64,000 nucleotides of DNA from Paraburkholderia xenovorans LB400 (GTDB lineage Bacteria; Pseudomonadota; Gammaproteobacteria; Burkholderiales; Burkholderiaceae), in assembly GCF_000013645.1 (NCBI RefSeq), contig NC_007953.1, forward strand, positions 62,001 through 126,000. The letters are read 5' to 3'. The notes below the pieces were generated by a model. It made no database searches and had not been told where the DNA came from. It worked only from the letters and a program-made list of their open reading frames with translations. Shown here piece by piece: positions 36,944 through 46,267 of this stretch. Numbering within the stretch: the first letter of the stretch is position 1; the number at the start of each line of letters is the position of its first letter. Made by a program: the position numbers and the translations under genes.

Positions 36944-37416
36944 CGGAGACCCCGTTTTGTGAATCGATATTGTTAGGCGTTCCACTATAAGTAATCCATC
37001 AGCCGATGGTTCGAACCATTCCTGCATTGCAAATGACATTGCTTGCGAACGCCGCCACCGTACTTCCAGGTGTATGAACGTATGACAAAAGACGAAGCGC
37101 GCACCACCGTCGACACAACTTCCGGTTGATCTCGCCGCTGCCGTGGACTACAAATCTTTATTTGCCAGCATCGCCAGCCTGTACGCAAGCCCAATTCCAG
37201 CCACCGTTTCGTGCTTCGCCGTGACGCGTGCATCAGTGCTTGCCACCCCTGCAGGAGCCGCCTTCGCCGGCGGACGACCGGGCCTCGCCGTGAGCCGCCG
37301 CCTTTGGGCTGCGGATCTGATTGCATGCCGTAGCGGTCAGTGGGCAGCACCCGTTGGCGTTAGCGAATCTCGCAACGTCCTGCAGCCTGAACCAGATAGA
37401 CAAGGAGGGTCCCGTC
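36944..37416. other. 473-bp divergent gap tauA / selenium-binding protein
   Basis: The tauA side holds the palindromic promoter region (36984-37019) and an ATTGCAAAT element at 37026-37034. The side next to the selenium-binding protein gene is GC-rich and shows only a strong AAGGAGGG ribosome site before 37417. No gene is supported, and no known riboswitch was recognised in the long leader. Confidence 0.5.
36984..37019 (-). promoter_or_regulatory. tauABC promoter with 14-bp palindrome
   Basis: On the minus strand a good -10 box TATAGT (36984-36989) lies about 40 bases before the tauA start. A perfect palindrome ATGGTTCGAACCAT (37006-37019) covers the -35 region, its centre 23.5 bp from the -10 box. 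An ATAAG box overlaps the -10 on the plus strand (36987-36991). A LysR- or MocR-type sulfur regulator may bind (inference). Confidence 0.5.
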
Positions 37417-38823
37417 ATGGGTATGCGTCCAGATCCCACGTTCCACGCATCGCCGAAACTCGCGATGGATGCGCCAGCAGAGAATTACGCCTACACGTTG
37501 CTGCTCAGCCCCGATTTCTCGCAGCCTGACGCGCTTGCCGTCATCGACGTGAAGCCCGGCTCGCCGACCTACAGCAAGGTGGTTCACACGGTTCCAGTGC
37601 CGAACAAAGGGGACGAATTCCATCATTTCGGCTGGAACGCCTGCTCGTCGGCGTTATCGCCATTGACCGGCCACGCCTTCCTCGAACGACGCTATCTGAT
37701 CATTCCGGGGATGCGCTCTTCGCGCATTTACATCGTGGACACCAAGCCTCATCCGACCCAGGCGCGGCTTCACAAGATCATCGAGCCCGAGGAAATCTTC
37801 CGTAAAACAGGCTACTCCCGTCCGCACACGGTTCATTGCGGGCCCGAAGGGATCTACGTCAGCACGCTAGGTGGCGGCGGAAAAGAGGGCACCGACGGGC
37901 CCCCGGGCATTTTCATCATGGACTGCGAGACGTTCGAGGTTCTCGGCCGGTGGGAGATAGACCGCGGTCCGCAGGAAAAACACTACGATTTCTGGTGGAA
38001 CCTGCCACGTGATTACATGGTGTCGAGCGAGTGGGCCTTGCCGCCGCAGTTCGAGAACGGGATCGTCGCCGAGGATCTTCTGTCGAACCGGTACGGGCAC
38101 CACATCCACTTCTGGGATCTGCGGGCGAGGCGCAACGTGCAGAGCATCGACCTCGGCGCGAACCACCAGATGGCACTCGAAGTGCGGCCCGCGCACGATC
38201 CCAGCCGCGAGTACGGGTTCATCGGCGTGGTGGTCGATACGACGAACCTGGAAGGGTCGATCTGGACCTGGTGGCGCGAAGGCGGACAGTTCCATATCGA
38301 GAAGACGGCGACCATTCCGCCCGAGCCCGCCGCTGCGGAACTACTGCCACCGCTGCTTCAGGGGTTCGGCGCGGTGCCGCCGCTCGTCACGGACATCGAT
38401 CTGTCCATCGACGACAAATTCCTCTACGTCGCCTGCTGGGGAACCGGCGAGATGCGTCAGTACGACGTGACGGATCCGCGCAAGCCGAAGCTTGCAGGCT
38501 CGGTTCACATCGGCGGGATCGCGCGGCGCACGCCGCATCCGAACGGTGAGACTTTTGCGGGCGGCCCGCAGATGGTTGAGATCAGCCGCGATGGCAAGCG
38601 GGTCTATTGGACCAACTCCCTGTATTCGAGCTGGGACAACCAGTTCTATCCGAACGGCGTGCCCGCGGCGCAGGTCATGGCACGCGCCGAACCCGGCGGC
38701 GGCCTCACGCTGGCCGATGATTACTGGGTGGCCTTTCCCGATGGCTACCGGGCTCACCAGATCAGGCTGGAAGGAGGCGATTGCTCGACCGATTCGTTTT
38801 GCTACCCGTCGGTGGGCATTTGA
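37417..38823 (+). CDS. Selenium-binding protein SBP56 family, methanethiol oxidase
   Basis: A 468-residue protein of the SBP56/SELENBP1 family, shown in human and bacterial members (MtoX) to oxidise methanethiol to formaldehyde, sulfide and hydrogen peroxide. FHHFGWNACSS, SRPHTVHCGPEGIY and HIHFWDLRARR carry the family His and Cys residues. No signal peptide is visible, unlike periplasmic MtoX of Hyphomicrobium. The start has AAGGAGGG upstream. The next gene overlaps its end by 43 bp. Confidence 0.88.
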   Translation: MGMRPDPTFHASPKLAMDAPAENYAYTLLLSPDFSQPDALAVIDVKPGSPTYSKVVHTVPVPNKGDEFHHFGWNACSSALSPLTGHAFLERRYLIIPGMRSSRIYIVDTKPHPTQARLHKIIEPEEIFRKTGYSRPHTVHCGPEGIYVSTLGGGGKEGTDGPPGIFIMDCETFEVLGRWEIDRGPQEKHYDFWWNLPRDYMVSSEWALPPQFENGIVAEDLLSNRYGHHIHFWDLRARRNVQSIDLGANHQMALEVRPAHDPSREYGFIGVVVDTTNLEGSIWTWWREGGQFHIEKTATIPPEPAAAELLPPLLQGFGAVPPLVTDIDLSIDDKFLYVACWGTGEMRQYDVTDPRKPKLAGSVHIGGIARRTPHPNGETFAGGPQMVEISRDGKRVYWTNSLYSSWDNQFYPNGVPAAQVMARAEPGGGLTLADDYWVAFPDGYRAHQIRLEGGDCSTDSFCYPSVGI

Positions 38824-39497
38824 CCGGCGGCGGCTGGTCGCAGACCGGCCTTTGGCTGGCGGTCCTCGCAAGCGGTCTTTATCACGGCGTCAACCCGGCG
38901 ATGGGATGGCCGCTCGCCGTTTCCAGCGGTTTGATGCAAAGACGCGTGCGGGCGCTGGTGGTCGCGCTTTTCTACCTCGCGGCGGGGCACGTGCTGGCAA
39001 TGTTCGTCGTGATGTTGCCTTTTGCGATGCTGGCGATCCTGCTGGCGTGGCAGCGTGAGATCCAGCTCGGAGCAAGTGTGCTGGTGGCCGGCTTCGGGGC
39101 CTTTCTGCTGATCTGCCGGCGCCATCCGCGTGTACTCGCGCGGATCCCGCCGGGACGGCTTGCGCTCTGGTCTTTCGCTGTGGCCATTGCGCATGGCGCG
39201 GGGCTGATGCTCGTACCGGTTTATCTCGGGCTTTGCCGCGCCTACCGTATGGATCGGGCGCATCAGGCAGCGCAATCGCTGATCGACGCCGATCTTCGGA
39301 TGGCGCTGTTCGTCTCCGCTGCCCACGCCACCGCGATGATAGCGGCCGGCGGACTATTGGCCTGGCTGGTCTACCGTTACCTGGGGCTGAAGTTCGTGTC
39401 ACGGAGCTGGTTCAATCTGGACGCGATCTGGGCATCGAGCCTGATCCTGGTCGGCATGCTCTCGCTGGCAGTGAATGCCGCCGCGCCAGTCGGATGA
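38781..39497 (+). CDS. Polytopic membrane protein coupled to the SBP56 gene
   Basis: A 238-residue protein with about six membrane helices. It begins with TTG at 38781, three bases after AAGGAGG and inside the end of the SBP56 gene; no ATG or GTG start would keep the first helix, so a TTG start with translational coupling is inferred. Conserved-looking His residues recur at helix ends (LYHGVNPAMGW, AGHVLAMF, AHGAGLML, AAHATAM), which recalls small metal permeases. Copper delivery to the methanethiol oxidase is one possibility; function is otherwise unknown. Confidence 0.7.
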   Translation: MLDRFVLLPVGGHLTGGGWSQTGLWLAVLASGLYHGVNPAMGWPLAVSSGLMQRRVRALVVALFYLAAGHVLAMFVVMLPFAMLAILLAWQREIQLGASVLVAGFGAFLLICRRHPRVLARIPPGRLALWSFAVAIAHGAGLMLVPVYLGLCRAYRMDRAHQAAQSLIDADLRMALFVSAAHATAMIAAGGLLAWLVYRYLGLKFVSRSWFNLDAIWASSLILVGMLSLAVNAAAPVG

Positions 39498-39699
39498 CGG
39501 AAATAGTAGTTGCGCTGCGCTTCACGGGACAGTGCGCGTAGTTGGTGTGGCGCTGCTCGCTGCCGCGTCAGCGCACTCAGCGACGTTTAACGACGTTCAG
39601 CGTCAATGGCAAAAAGAAATTCCTGGTTTTGACGGCGTTGCGGGCGGGCCGTCGCTACCTCCGATCGGCGCAAGCCATCGATACGGACCGCGATAACCC

Positions 39700-40887
39700 T
39701 TACTTCGCCGCAAGCGACGATTTGGCGCTGAGCAACACCCACCGGCCGTGATCGACCACCAGGTTCACACTTCTCACGCCGATCACGCGCCGCGTGGCCG
39801 GATCGAAGGTCGCCCGACCGAACACCACGCTGGGGACGTCGCGAAGCCTGGGCAGCGCATCGCGCACGCCGCGCCGGTCGAGGCCGCCCGCCCGCAACGC
39901 ATAGGCGGCGATGATCGCCGCGTCGTACGCGAATGCATTGAACGCGTCCGGCTGCTGATGATATTTAGCCTCGAAGGTGCGAACGAAGTGCTGGACTTCG
40001 GGGCGCGGATCGTCCGGAAAAAAGCTCGTGTTGGTCGTCACGCCGTTGACCGCATCGCCGCCGAGTTCCATGAACTTCGGTGAATAGACGGAACTGGCTG
40101 CCACGATCGGGGTGTGCAAGCCGCTGCCCCGTGCCTGACGCACGATCTGCGCGCCGTCCGAGTAGTACGAGATCAGCACGAGGGCATCGGGATTCGCGTC
40201 GCGCAGGCGCAAAAGCGTGGCGCGAAAATCCTTGTCGGTGGGCTGGTAGCCCTCGCTCGCCACCACCTGGATGCCGCGCGAGGCAGCGGCCTTGACGAAC
40301 ACGTCCTTGCTCGCGCGGCCCCAGTCGGTGTTTTGATAGAGCACGGCGACGCGTTTGAAGCCCTGTTTCGCGGCCAGTTCAGCGAGCAGGGGCTGCGCGT
40401 CCGCCTGACTGACCGACGGGCTCCAGATGAAGTCGCCGCCCTTGGTGAAGTCCGGATGCGAGTTGGTAAAACCGAGTTGCACGAGCCCGGCGCGCTGATA
40501 GATCGGGGATGCCGCCATCGATGCCGGGCTGGAGAAGTCGCCCAGTTCGATCAGGATGCGCGGGTCGCCCACGAATTTCTGCGCGATCGTCACAGCCTGG
40601 CGCGGATCGCTTTGACTGTCCTCGAAAACATACTGCAGCGGCCGGCCGTGGATGCCGCCGTCGCGGTTGATCTGATCCAGGGCGAGATCGAAGCCCGCTT
40701 TCCACTGCGCGCCGTATTGTGCGTTGGGGCCGCTCAACGGACCGCTGACACCGAACAGCACAGGCTCGCCGCTGGCTGGCGCGGCGGCTGGCGCAATGCT
40801 CGCGATGCCGCCGAGCGCGAGTGCGACGGCCGTGCCCAGCAGCTTGCGGCGCAGGAATGAAGGACGCTGGCGAGACGGGACGGACAT
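39700..40887 (-). CDS. Branched-chain-type ABC substrate-binding protein
   Basis: A 395-residue periplasmic binding protein of the type I (LivJ/UrtA-like) fold, with a signal peptide ending near APAAAP, about residue 37. It is closely related to the receptor at 45022-46221: both share DPRQAV, SHPDFTKGGD, NTDWGR-SKD and LISYYSDGAQIVRQAR. It is last in the minus-strand block after the CMD genes and has no permease of its own, so it probably feeds the transporter at 46268-49795. Ligand unknown. Confidence 0.88.
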   Translation of the reverse strand: MSVPSRQRPSFLRRKLLGTAVALALGGIASIAPAAAPASGEPVLFGVSGPLSGPNAQYGAQWKAGFDLALDQINRDGGIHGRPLQYVFEDSQSDPRQAVTIAQKFVGDPRILIELGDFSSPASMAASPIYQRAGLVQLGFTNSHPDFTKGGDFIWSPSVSQADAQPLLAELAAKQGFKRVAVLYQNTDWGRASKDVFVKAAASRGIQVVASEGYQPTDKDFRATLLRLRDANPDALVLISYYSDGAQIVRQARGSGLHTPIVAASSVYSPKFMELGGDAVNGVTTNTSFFPDDPRPEVQHFVRTFEAKYHQQPDAFNAFAYDAAIIAAYALRAGGLDRRGVRDALPRLRDVPSVVFGRATFDPATRRVIGVRSVNLVVDHGRWVLLSAKSSLAAK

Positions 40888-41003
40888 GGCGATAACCCTC
40901 GTGGAATGTCGGCTCAAAGTCTCCGGCGCGGGCGCGGCGTCGGCAACGAATGGATTCGCATATTGATATCTGCGCGTTCGTGGTCTGCGCCGGGAGCGTT
41001 CCG

Positions 41004-41579
41004 TTATTGCGGGAACACGGGCTCGCCCAGCGTCAGCATGAGCCGGTTGGCCCACGCGAAAATCGCAATTGCCTGGCTCAAATCGAGGATTTCGGCCGGC
41101 GTGAGACCCACGACGCGCAGCGCGTCGAGCGATCTGCGGTCGACCGCCTCGGGGTGCAAGGTCAGATCGATCGCATAGCGGACGATCGCGCGCTCCCGCT
41201 CGTTGGTGCCGGCGGTGGCGGGGTCCGCGAAGACCTGTTCGATGACGTCGCTGCGGCGCGTCAGCTGGGTGAAGCGCTGCGCGTGCACCGACGCGCAATA
41301 AACGCAGCCGTTGACGCGCGACACGACCGTGCTGGCAAGCTCGCGCTCCGCTCGTGACAGCCCGCCCGGCGCATACATGATGCTGTTGAATGCGCCCGAA
41401 CGCTGGGCCAGGACTTCCGGCTCGTGCACGAGCAGCAGGTAGTAGTCCGACGTGCTGGCTTTCGGATGGCTCGCTTCGAGCACGGCAGTCTGTTCGGGCG
41501 ACGCTTTATCGAGCGCGACCGTGTCGAGCCATGCCGTCCATTCGAGGGTGGCGGCGGTGAAGCCATGCGTCCTGTTCAT
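41004..41579 (-). CDS. Alkylhydroperoxidase-domain (CMD) protein with active-site CxxC
   Basis: A 191-residue carboxymuconolactone decarboxylase/AhpD-like protein. The motif CVYCASVHAQRF holds the redox Cys pair and the downstream His. It resembles the Avi_7169-type alkylhydroperoxidase family, often next to a second CMD protein and to flavin monooxygenase and sulfur-uptake genes. Its ATG overlaps the stop of the partner CMD gene by four bases. It may remove a peroxide made by the neighbouring flavin enzyme (inference). Confidence 0.85.
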   Translation of the reverse strand: MNRTHGFTAATLEWTAWLDTVALDKASPEQTAVLEASHPKASTSDYYLLLVHEPEVLAQRSGAFNSIMYAPGGLSRAERELASTVVSRVNGCVYCASVHAQRFTQLTRRSDVIEQVFADPATAGTNERERAIVRYAIDLTLHPEAVDRRSLDALRVVGLTPAEILDLSQAIAIFAWANRLMLTLGEPVFPQ

Positions 41580-42145
41580 GCGGGTTGCTCCAATGCCTGC
41601 AATGCTTGCAGCGCTGCCACGACGCGCACCTGATACGACACGAAGGCAATCAGTTGAGCCAGCGCGACGATGGCCCGCGTGGTGAGTCCGGCTGATTGCA
41701 GCGCGGCCAGCTCGGGCTTGCCGGTCGTGGCGGGCCGTGTGATCAGCGCGTGCGTGTGCGCGAGGATCGCGGCCAGTCGCGGACCGCCGACGGCTTCGAT
41801 CGCGTCGGCGGCGGCGGGCAGGCCCTGCGTGGCGACCGCATCGAGCGCCGCGGCGCTCAGCGATGGAGCGCTGCTCGCGGCCAGCAAACGCTCGCGGTAA
41901 GACTGCGCGGCGGTGTGGGACGGCGTGAGCCATGCCGCGTACCACGCCGCATAAAGACGGTCGGGCAGCGTCAAACCGGCGAGCTCCGGTGCGAACAGCG
42001 CGTCGTGACTGCCCTGTGTATAGCGTGTGGCATCGGCTCGCGCGGCGCGCAGCGCGGCGACGCTGCCGTCGGCACTCAGGCCGGCCAGTTGCGACACCAC
42101 ATCATTGACGACGGCGGAACCGGGCGAAAACGTATCGGTGGACAT
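41576..42145 (-). CDS. CMD-domain protein without cysteines
   Basis: A 189-residue, mostly helical, Ala-rich protein resembling the Avi_7170-type CMD family. It contains no cysteine, so it cannot carry AhpD-type redox chemistry. It overlaps the cysteine-bearing CMD gene by four bases, and equal sizes suggest the two form a hetero-oligomer in which only one subunit is catalytic. It lies 52 bp after the flavin monooxygenase gene. Confidence 0.8.
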   Translation of the reverse strand: MSTDTFSPGSAVVNDVVSQLAGLSADGSVAALRAARADATRYTQGSHDALFAPELAGLTLPDRLYAAWYAAWLTPSHTAAQSYRERLLAASSAPSLSAAALDAVATQGLPAAADAIEAVGGPRLAAILAHTHALITRPATTGKPELAALQSAGLTTRAIVALAQLIAFVSYQVRVVAALQALQALEQPA

Positions 42146-42197
42146 GATCGGGACAGGTGATGGCTCAGGGTGGGATCAGAGAGACGTCCGGGCGGCG

Positions 42198-43694
42198 TCA
42201 GGGCCCGGCATCGGTTGCAATGGCATCGGCGTCGGTCCATTCGTCGCCGGCGAGTTCGGCGGTGTCGAACGCGAGCAGCGCCGCGTAGTGCCGCTCGCGG
42301 TCGGCGTCGAACAGCATCGCCGCGATGGCGCGCGCGAGCCGCTGTGCGCCGTCGCTGATCGCGGGAATGTCACCGGCAAGCTTGCCGTGTGTCAGGCTTG
42401 CCGAGTGATTAAAGCAATGAATCCGCGAAAGCGCGGCGCAGGTGTGCCGCTCGCGTGGCTGGAATGCGAAGTTGCGATCGAGGTCCGGCGAGGACGCCAG
42501 TTCCTCGTTCGGCAGATCCTCGGGATGCGTGTAACGGTCGCGCCAGCGCCGCACGTGCGGTGCGATCGCGGCGAACTCCTCGCGGGTATCGAGTTCCGAG
42601 TGAAAGCCCGTCGCGAAGATCAGGAAGTCCACCTCGTAGCGGCCCTTCGGCGTCTGGACCTGCAACGCATCGGCGTTGGCCGCGATGCCGTTCAGCGGGC
42701 TGCCGAGATGAAAGCGCGCCTGCTCATAGCGCGAGACGCGCAACACGCTGTCGCGCGGCGGCGGTGTTTGCGATTGCGCGGCGTAGTGCAGAAAGCGCCA
42801 TTTCCATTCGTCAGGCAGATGCACAAAACCATGCACGAGTCCCGGACTGCCGATGCCGGTCAGCTTGTTGATTCGCGGCAATTCGGTGCGCCGCACGAAC
42901 AGGTCGACGCTTGCGGCACCGGCTTCCAGCGCGCTAGCCGCATTGTCGAACGCGGACGCGCTCGCGCCGACCACGCCGACACGACGCCCGCGCAGCGACG
43001 CGAAATCGATGTCCTCCGACGAATGAGCGTAGCGATGCTTCGGCAAATCACGCGCCACCTCCGGAACGAACGGACCACCGAGGCCCTCGCGGCCTGTGGC
43101 GAGCACCACGTGGCGAGCCAGAACGCACTCGTTTCCGCCATGCAGGCCGGCCACGTCGAGTTCGATCAAGCCGTCGTCGCGTGGTTGAAGGCTGACGATT
43201 CTTGCATGATTGCGGACCGGCAGCTCAAGCACGCGCCGATACCAGCGCAGATAGTCCATCCACAGCGTACGGGGAATCTTGTAGAGGGCGTCCCATTGCT
43301 CGCGGCCGAATTGCGCCTCGTACCACGCGCGGAAAGTCAGCGCGGGCAGACGCAGGGCCGGGCCGGTCAGTTGCTTGGGCGAGCGCAAGGTCTGCATGCG
43401 GGCGTAGGTGATCCACGGTCCTTCGCGACCCTCGGGCGCCTGGTCGAAGACCTGCTGATTGTCGATGCCCAGCAGGCGCAATTCGGCGCTCGCGGTCAGT
43501 CCCGCCATGCCGCCGCCGATGATCGCGACGTCGAGCACGCGCCGCGCATCGACATGCCGTGCGGGCACCCACGCGGGCGCGGGAAGTTCGAGCCATGCGA
43601 GATCTTCGCGCAGACGTGCTTCGAGCGCGGCCAGACCGCCGGGTGCGGCGGCGGCCGCGAGTGTCGCGCCGGTCCGCTCAGCATGGGAAGTCAT
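42198..43694 (-). CDS. FAD/NAD(P)-dependent monooxygenase-like flavoprotein
   Basis: A 498-residue two-dinucleotide-domain flavoprotein. The FAD loop is IIGGGMAGLTASAEL near residue 58, a second Rossmann loop VGVVGASASAFDNA lies near residue 240, and FATGFHSE is the conserved ATG motif. It resembles flavin-containing/Baeyer-Villiger-type monooxygenases. It overlaps the LysR gene by four bases. With the CMD pair and a dedicated importer it is likely the enzyme that oxidises the imported compound. Confidence 0.85.
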   Translation of the reverse strand: MTSHAERTGATLAAAAAPGGLAALEARLREDLAWLELPAPAWVPARHVDARRVLDVAIIGGGMAGLTASAELRLLGIDNQQVFDQAPEGREGPWITYARMQTLRSPKQLTGPALRLPALTFRAWYEAQFGREQWDALYKIPRTLWMDYLRWYRRVLELPVRNHARIVSLQPRDDGLIELDVAGLHGGNECVLARHVVLATGREGLGGPFVPEVARDLPKHRYAHSSEDIDFASLRGRRVGVVGASASAFDNAASALEAGAASVDLFVRRTELPRINKLTGIGSPGLVHGFVHLPDEWKWRFLHYAAQSQTPPPRDSVLRVSRYEQARFHLGSPLNGIAANADALQVQTPKGRYEVDFLIFATGFHSELDTREEFAAIAPHVRRWRDRYTHPEDLPNEELASSPDLDRNFAFQPRERHTCAALSRIHCFNHSASLTHGKLAGDIPAISDGAQRLARAIAAMLFDADRERHYAALLAFDTAELAGDEWTDADAIATDAGP

Positions 43695-44671
43695 GCCGGC
43701 ACTCCTTTGGTGTGAGTTCGAGAAGGGTTGGCGCGGCGTGTCATCAGCGCGTCGTGCTGTGCCGCGGCGTGCCGGACGGCATCAGGCAACAGATCGACGC
43801 AAACGTGCCCCAGTGCTTCGATCAGACGGCTTGCGCCGCTGGAGAGGGGCTTGCCGGGCAGCGTAACGACGCCGAACAGAAATGGAATGTGTGCATCGAT
43901 CCGCCGCACCACAGTGCCGGCGATGCGCGTGCCGAAAGCGGTGGCGGGGTCGACGAGCGCTACGCCGAGTCTGGCGTGCGCCGCCATTACCGCATTCAAC
44001 GATGCATTGGTTTCGAGCGCGATAACCGGTTGCAGCCCCGCGTCGGCAAACGCCGCGTCGATGCGGCGTCGCAGCCGGTAGCGATTGGCGACGGTCACGA
44101 CCGGATGCGCCGCGATATCCTGCAAGGCCAGAACGCCGGGGCCCGCTAGCGGGTGATCGGCATGCAGCACGGCCACGCAGGGCGCTTCGACGATGTAATG
44201 GAGATCGAGCGTGGCGTGATCGAGCGGCAGCGTGGCCACTCCCACCTCGACGGTTCGGGCGAGCAATGCCTGCACGATATGTTCGGCGGACGCGCTGCGC
44301 AGTTGCACGTCGAGCGGCGCTTCATGCTGGGCGAGCGCCGCGATTGTTCGCGGCACCAGCGCGGCGGCGAGCGCCGGCGTGGCCGCAACGCGTAGCGGCG
44401 CGGGCGCGTCGAGCCCGATCGCGCGCGCGCTGGCGCGAATTGCATCGAGCCCGATCAGCGAGCGTTCCACTTCCTCATAGAGCAGAAAGGCGCGCTGTGT
44501 CGGCGTGACGCGCGGACCCTTCCGATCGAACAGCGCATAGCCGATTTCCTGTTCGAGCTCCTGAATCATGCGCGTGACGCCGGGCTGCGAGCGGCCCACG
44601 AGCCGGCCGGCGCCCGTCATGCTGCCCGCCGACATCACTGCCGAAAACGCCTCGAGATGATGCAACTCCAT
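43691..44671 (-). CDS. LysR-type transcriptional regulator
   Basis: A 326-residue LTTR. The N-terminal helix-turn-helix reads FSAVMSAGSMTGAGRLVGRSQPGVTRMI (residues 9-36), followed by an effector domain of PBP type II. It heads the minus-strand block and faces the receptor/transporter genes across a 350-bp gap, the classic LTTR arrangement, so it probably controls both directions. Confidence 0.9.
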   Translation of the reverse strand: MELHHLEAFSAVMSAGSMTGAGRLVGRSQPGVTRMIQELEQEIGYALFDRKGPRVTPTQRAFLLYEEVERSLIGLDAIRASARAIGLDAPAPLRVAATPALAAALVPRTIAALAQHEAPLDVQLRSASAEHIVQALLARTVEVGVATLPLDHATLDLHYIVEAPCVAVLHADHPLAGPGVLALQDIAAHPVVTVANRYRLRRRIDAAFADAGLQPVIALETNASLNAVMAAHARLGVALVDPATAFGTRIAGTVVRRIDAHIPFLFGVVTLPGKPLSSGASRLIEALGHVCVDLLPDAVRHAAAQHDALMTRRANPSRTHTKGVPA

Positions 44672-45021
44672 CCGCTATTCCGTTCGTCCCGTTCATGTCT
44701 GCGGTGAATTGTAGAGGCCGATGAATGCGGAATTCTTATAATAAATTCGCCTATGCAAATCAGCTCCGGCTCAATGGCCGATGCCGCGGTCGCCGGATTC
44801 AAGCCTGCGGGACGGCCCGTGCCGGTCGATAAAAGCCCTATGAAACAAGGTATTTAGCTCATGCACGGCGAGGCCGGGAGCATTGCGGCAAGCCGCCCAT
44901 CCGGGCAATGCGTATAAGCTTTTCTGAACCGATGGAATAAGTTTCCACGCTTATCTTCGTTGGCCCGTTTCTTTGCCACATGGTTTCATCGTTGAACTCA
45001 ATTTCAAGGTGTGAGACTGGC
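44672..45021. promoter_or_regulatory. Divergent control region of the double-receptor system
   Basis: Two AT-rich patches stand out. Near the LysR start, CTTATAATAAATTCG is followed by CTATGCAAA (44735-44759). Nearer the receptor gene, ATAAG boxes occur at 44914 and 44937 (23 bp apart, as ATAAGCTTTTC and ATAAGTTTCC) and in inverse at 44950-44954. Such spacing suits a LysR tetramer. The receptor start at 45022 has AAGGTGTGAG upstream. Confidence 0.45.
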
Positions 45022-46221
45022 ATGTCGATGGTGTTGAACAGAACGGAAATTCGCGCCCGCGCATGGCGCGGCGCGCTTCGCGCATTGGCGCTCGCCGCCG
45101 TCGGCGCGCTCGCGCAGATCAATCTGGCGCATGCGGCGGGCACGTCGTCAGATCCTTATTGGGTGGGCGTCACCGGTCCCCTGAGCGGACAGGACGCGCA
45201 ATACGGCGAACAGTGGAAGCGCGGTTTCGATCTTGCACTGGAGCAGATCAACGGTAGCGGCGGCATCGACGGTCACCCCTTGAATTACGATTTCGAAGAC
45301 AGCCGCAGCGATCCGCGCCAGGCCGTGCAGATCGCCCAGAAATTCGTCGACGACAAGCGGATTCTGCTCGAACTCGGGGACCTGTCGAGCGGCGCGTCGA
45401 TGGCTGCCTCGCCGGTCTATCAACGCGGCGGGCTCGTGCAGTTCGGCTTCACCAACTCGCATCCGGACTTCACGAAGGGCGGCGACTATATGTGGAGCAC
45501 CGCGATCAGCCAGGCGGAAGAGCAGCCGATGCTGGCGCACTACGCGACGACCGGTCTCGGCTTCAAAAAGATCGCCGTGCTTTATCTGAACACCGACTGG
45601 GGCCGCACCAGCAAGGATATCTTCGCGAAGGCCGCGACGTCGGACGGCGCTCAGGTCGTCGCGGCGGAAGGCTACCAGCCGAACGAGAAGGACTTTCGTG
45701 CAACGCTCACGCGCATTCGCAGCGCGAATCCGGATTCGATCGTGCTGATTTCGTACTACTCGGACGGCGCCCAGATCGTCCGGCAGGCGCGTGCCGCCGG
45801 TGTGCGCGAGCCGATCGCCGCGGTCGGTTCGGTGTATTCGCCGAAATTCCTGGAACTGGGCGGTGCCGCCGTGAACGGCGTCTATACGGAATCGAATTTC
45901 TTCCCGGGCGATCCGCGCCCCGAAGTGCAGAGCTTCGTCACGCGCTATCGCGCGAAATACGGCGGCGATCCGGACACTTTTGCGGCGCGCGCCTACGACG
46001 CGATGATTCTTGCCGGCGAAGTGATCCGCCGCTACGGCGCGAACCGCAGCGCGGTGCGCGACGGCTTCGCGAAGATCGACAACGTGCCGAGCGTGATTTT
46101 CGGCAAGTTCAAATTCGATCCGCAAACGCGGCGCGTCGCGGGCGCGAAGAATCGCGAACTCGTCGTGAAGGACGGCAAGTTCGCGCTGTGGAACGGCGCG
46201 CAGGCGACGCGCGCGCAATGA
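45022..46221 (+). CDS. Branched-chain-type ABC substrate-binding protein
   Basis: A 399-residue type I periplasmic receptor with a signal peptide (Arg-rich start, cleavage near AHAAGT, about residue 37). WVGVTGPLSGQDAQYGEQW starts the mature fold. It is the paralogue of the receptor at 39700-40887 and is first in the transporter operon. ATG at 45022 is chosen; in-frame ATGs at 44980 and 45028 also exist. Ligand unknown; the context suggests a compound attacked by the divergent flavin monooxygenase. Confidence 0.88.
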   Translation: MSMVLNRTEIRARAWRGALRALALAAVGALAQINLAHAAGTSSDPYWVGVTGPLSGQDAQYGEQWKRGFDLALEQINGSGGIDGHPLNYDFEDSRSDPRQAVQIAQKFVDDKRILLELGDLSSGASMAASPVYQRGGLVQFGFTNSHPDFTKGGDYMWSTAISQAEEQPMLAHYATTGLGFKKIAVLYLNTDWGRTSKDIFAKAATSDGAQVVAAEGYQPNEKDFRATLTRIRSANPDSIVLISYYSDGAQIVRQARAAGVREPIAAVGSVYSPKFLELGGAAVNGVYTESNFFPGDPRPEVQSFVTRYRAKYGGDPDTFAARAYDAMILAGEVIRRYGANRSAVRDGFAKIDNVPSVIFGKFKFDPQTRRVAGAKNRELVVKDGKFALWNGAQATRAQ

Positions 46222-46267
46222 CGGAATTCGCGTACAGCGCCGCTGTTTGGTACAGGATTGAACGGCT

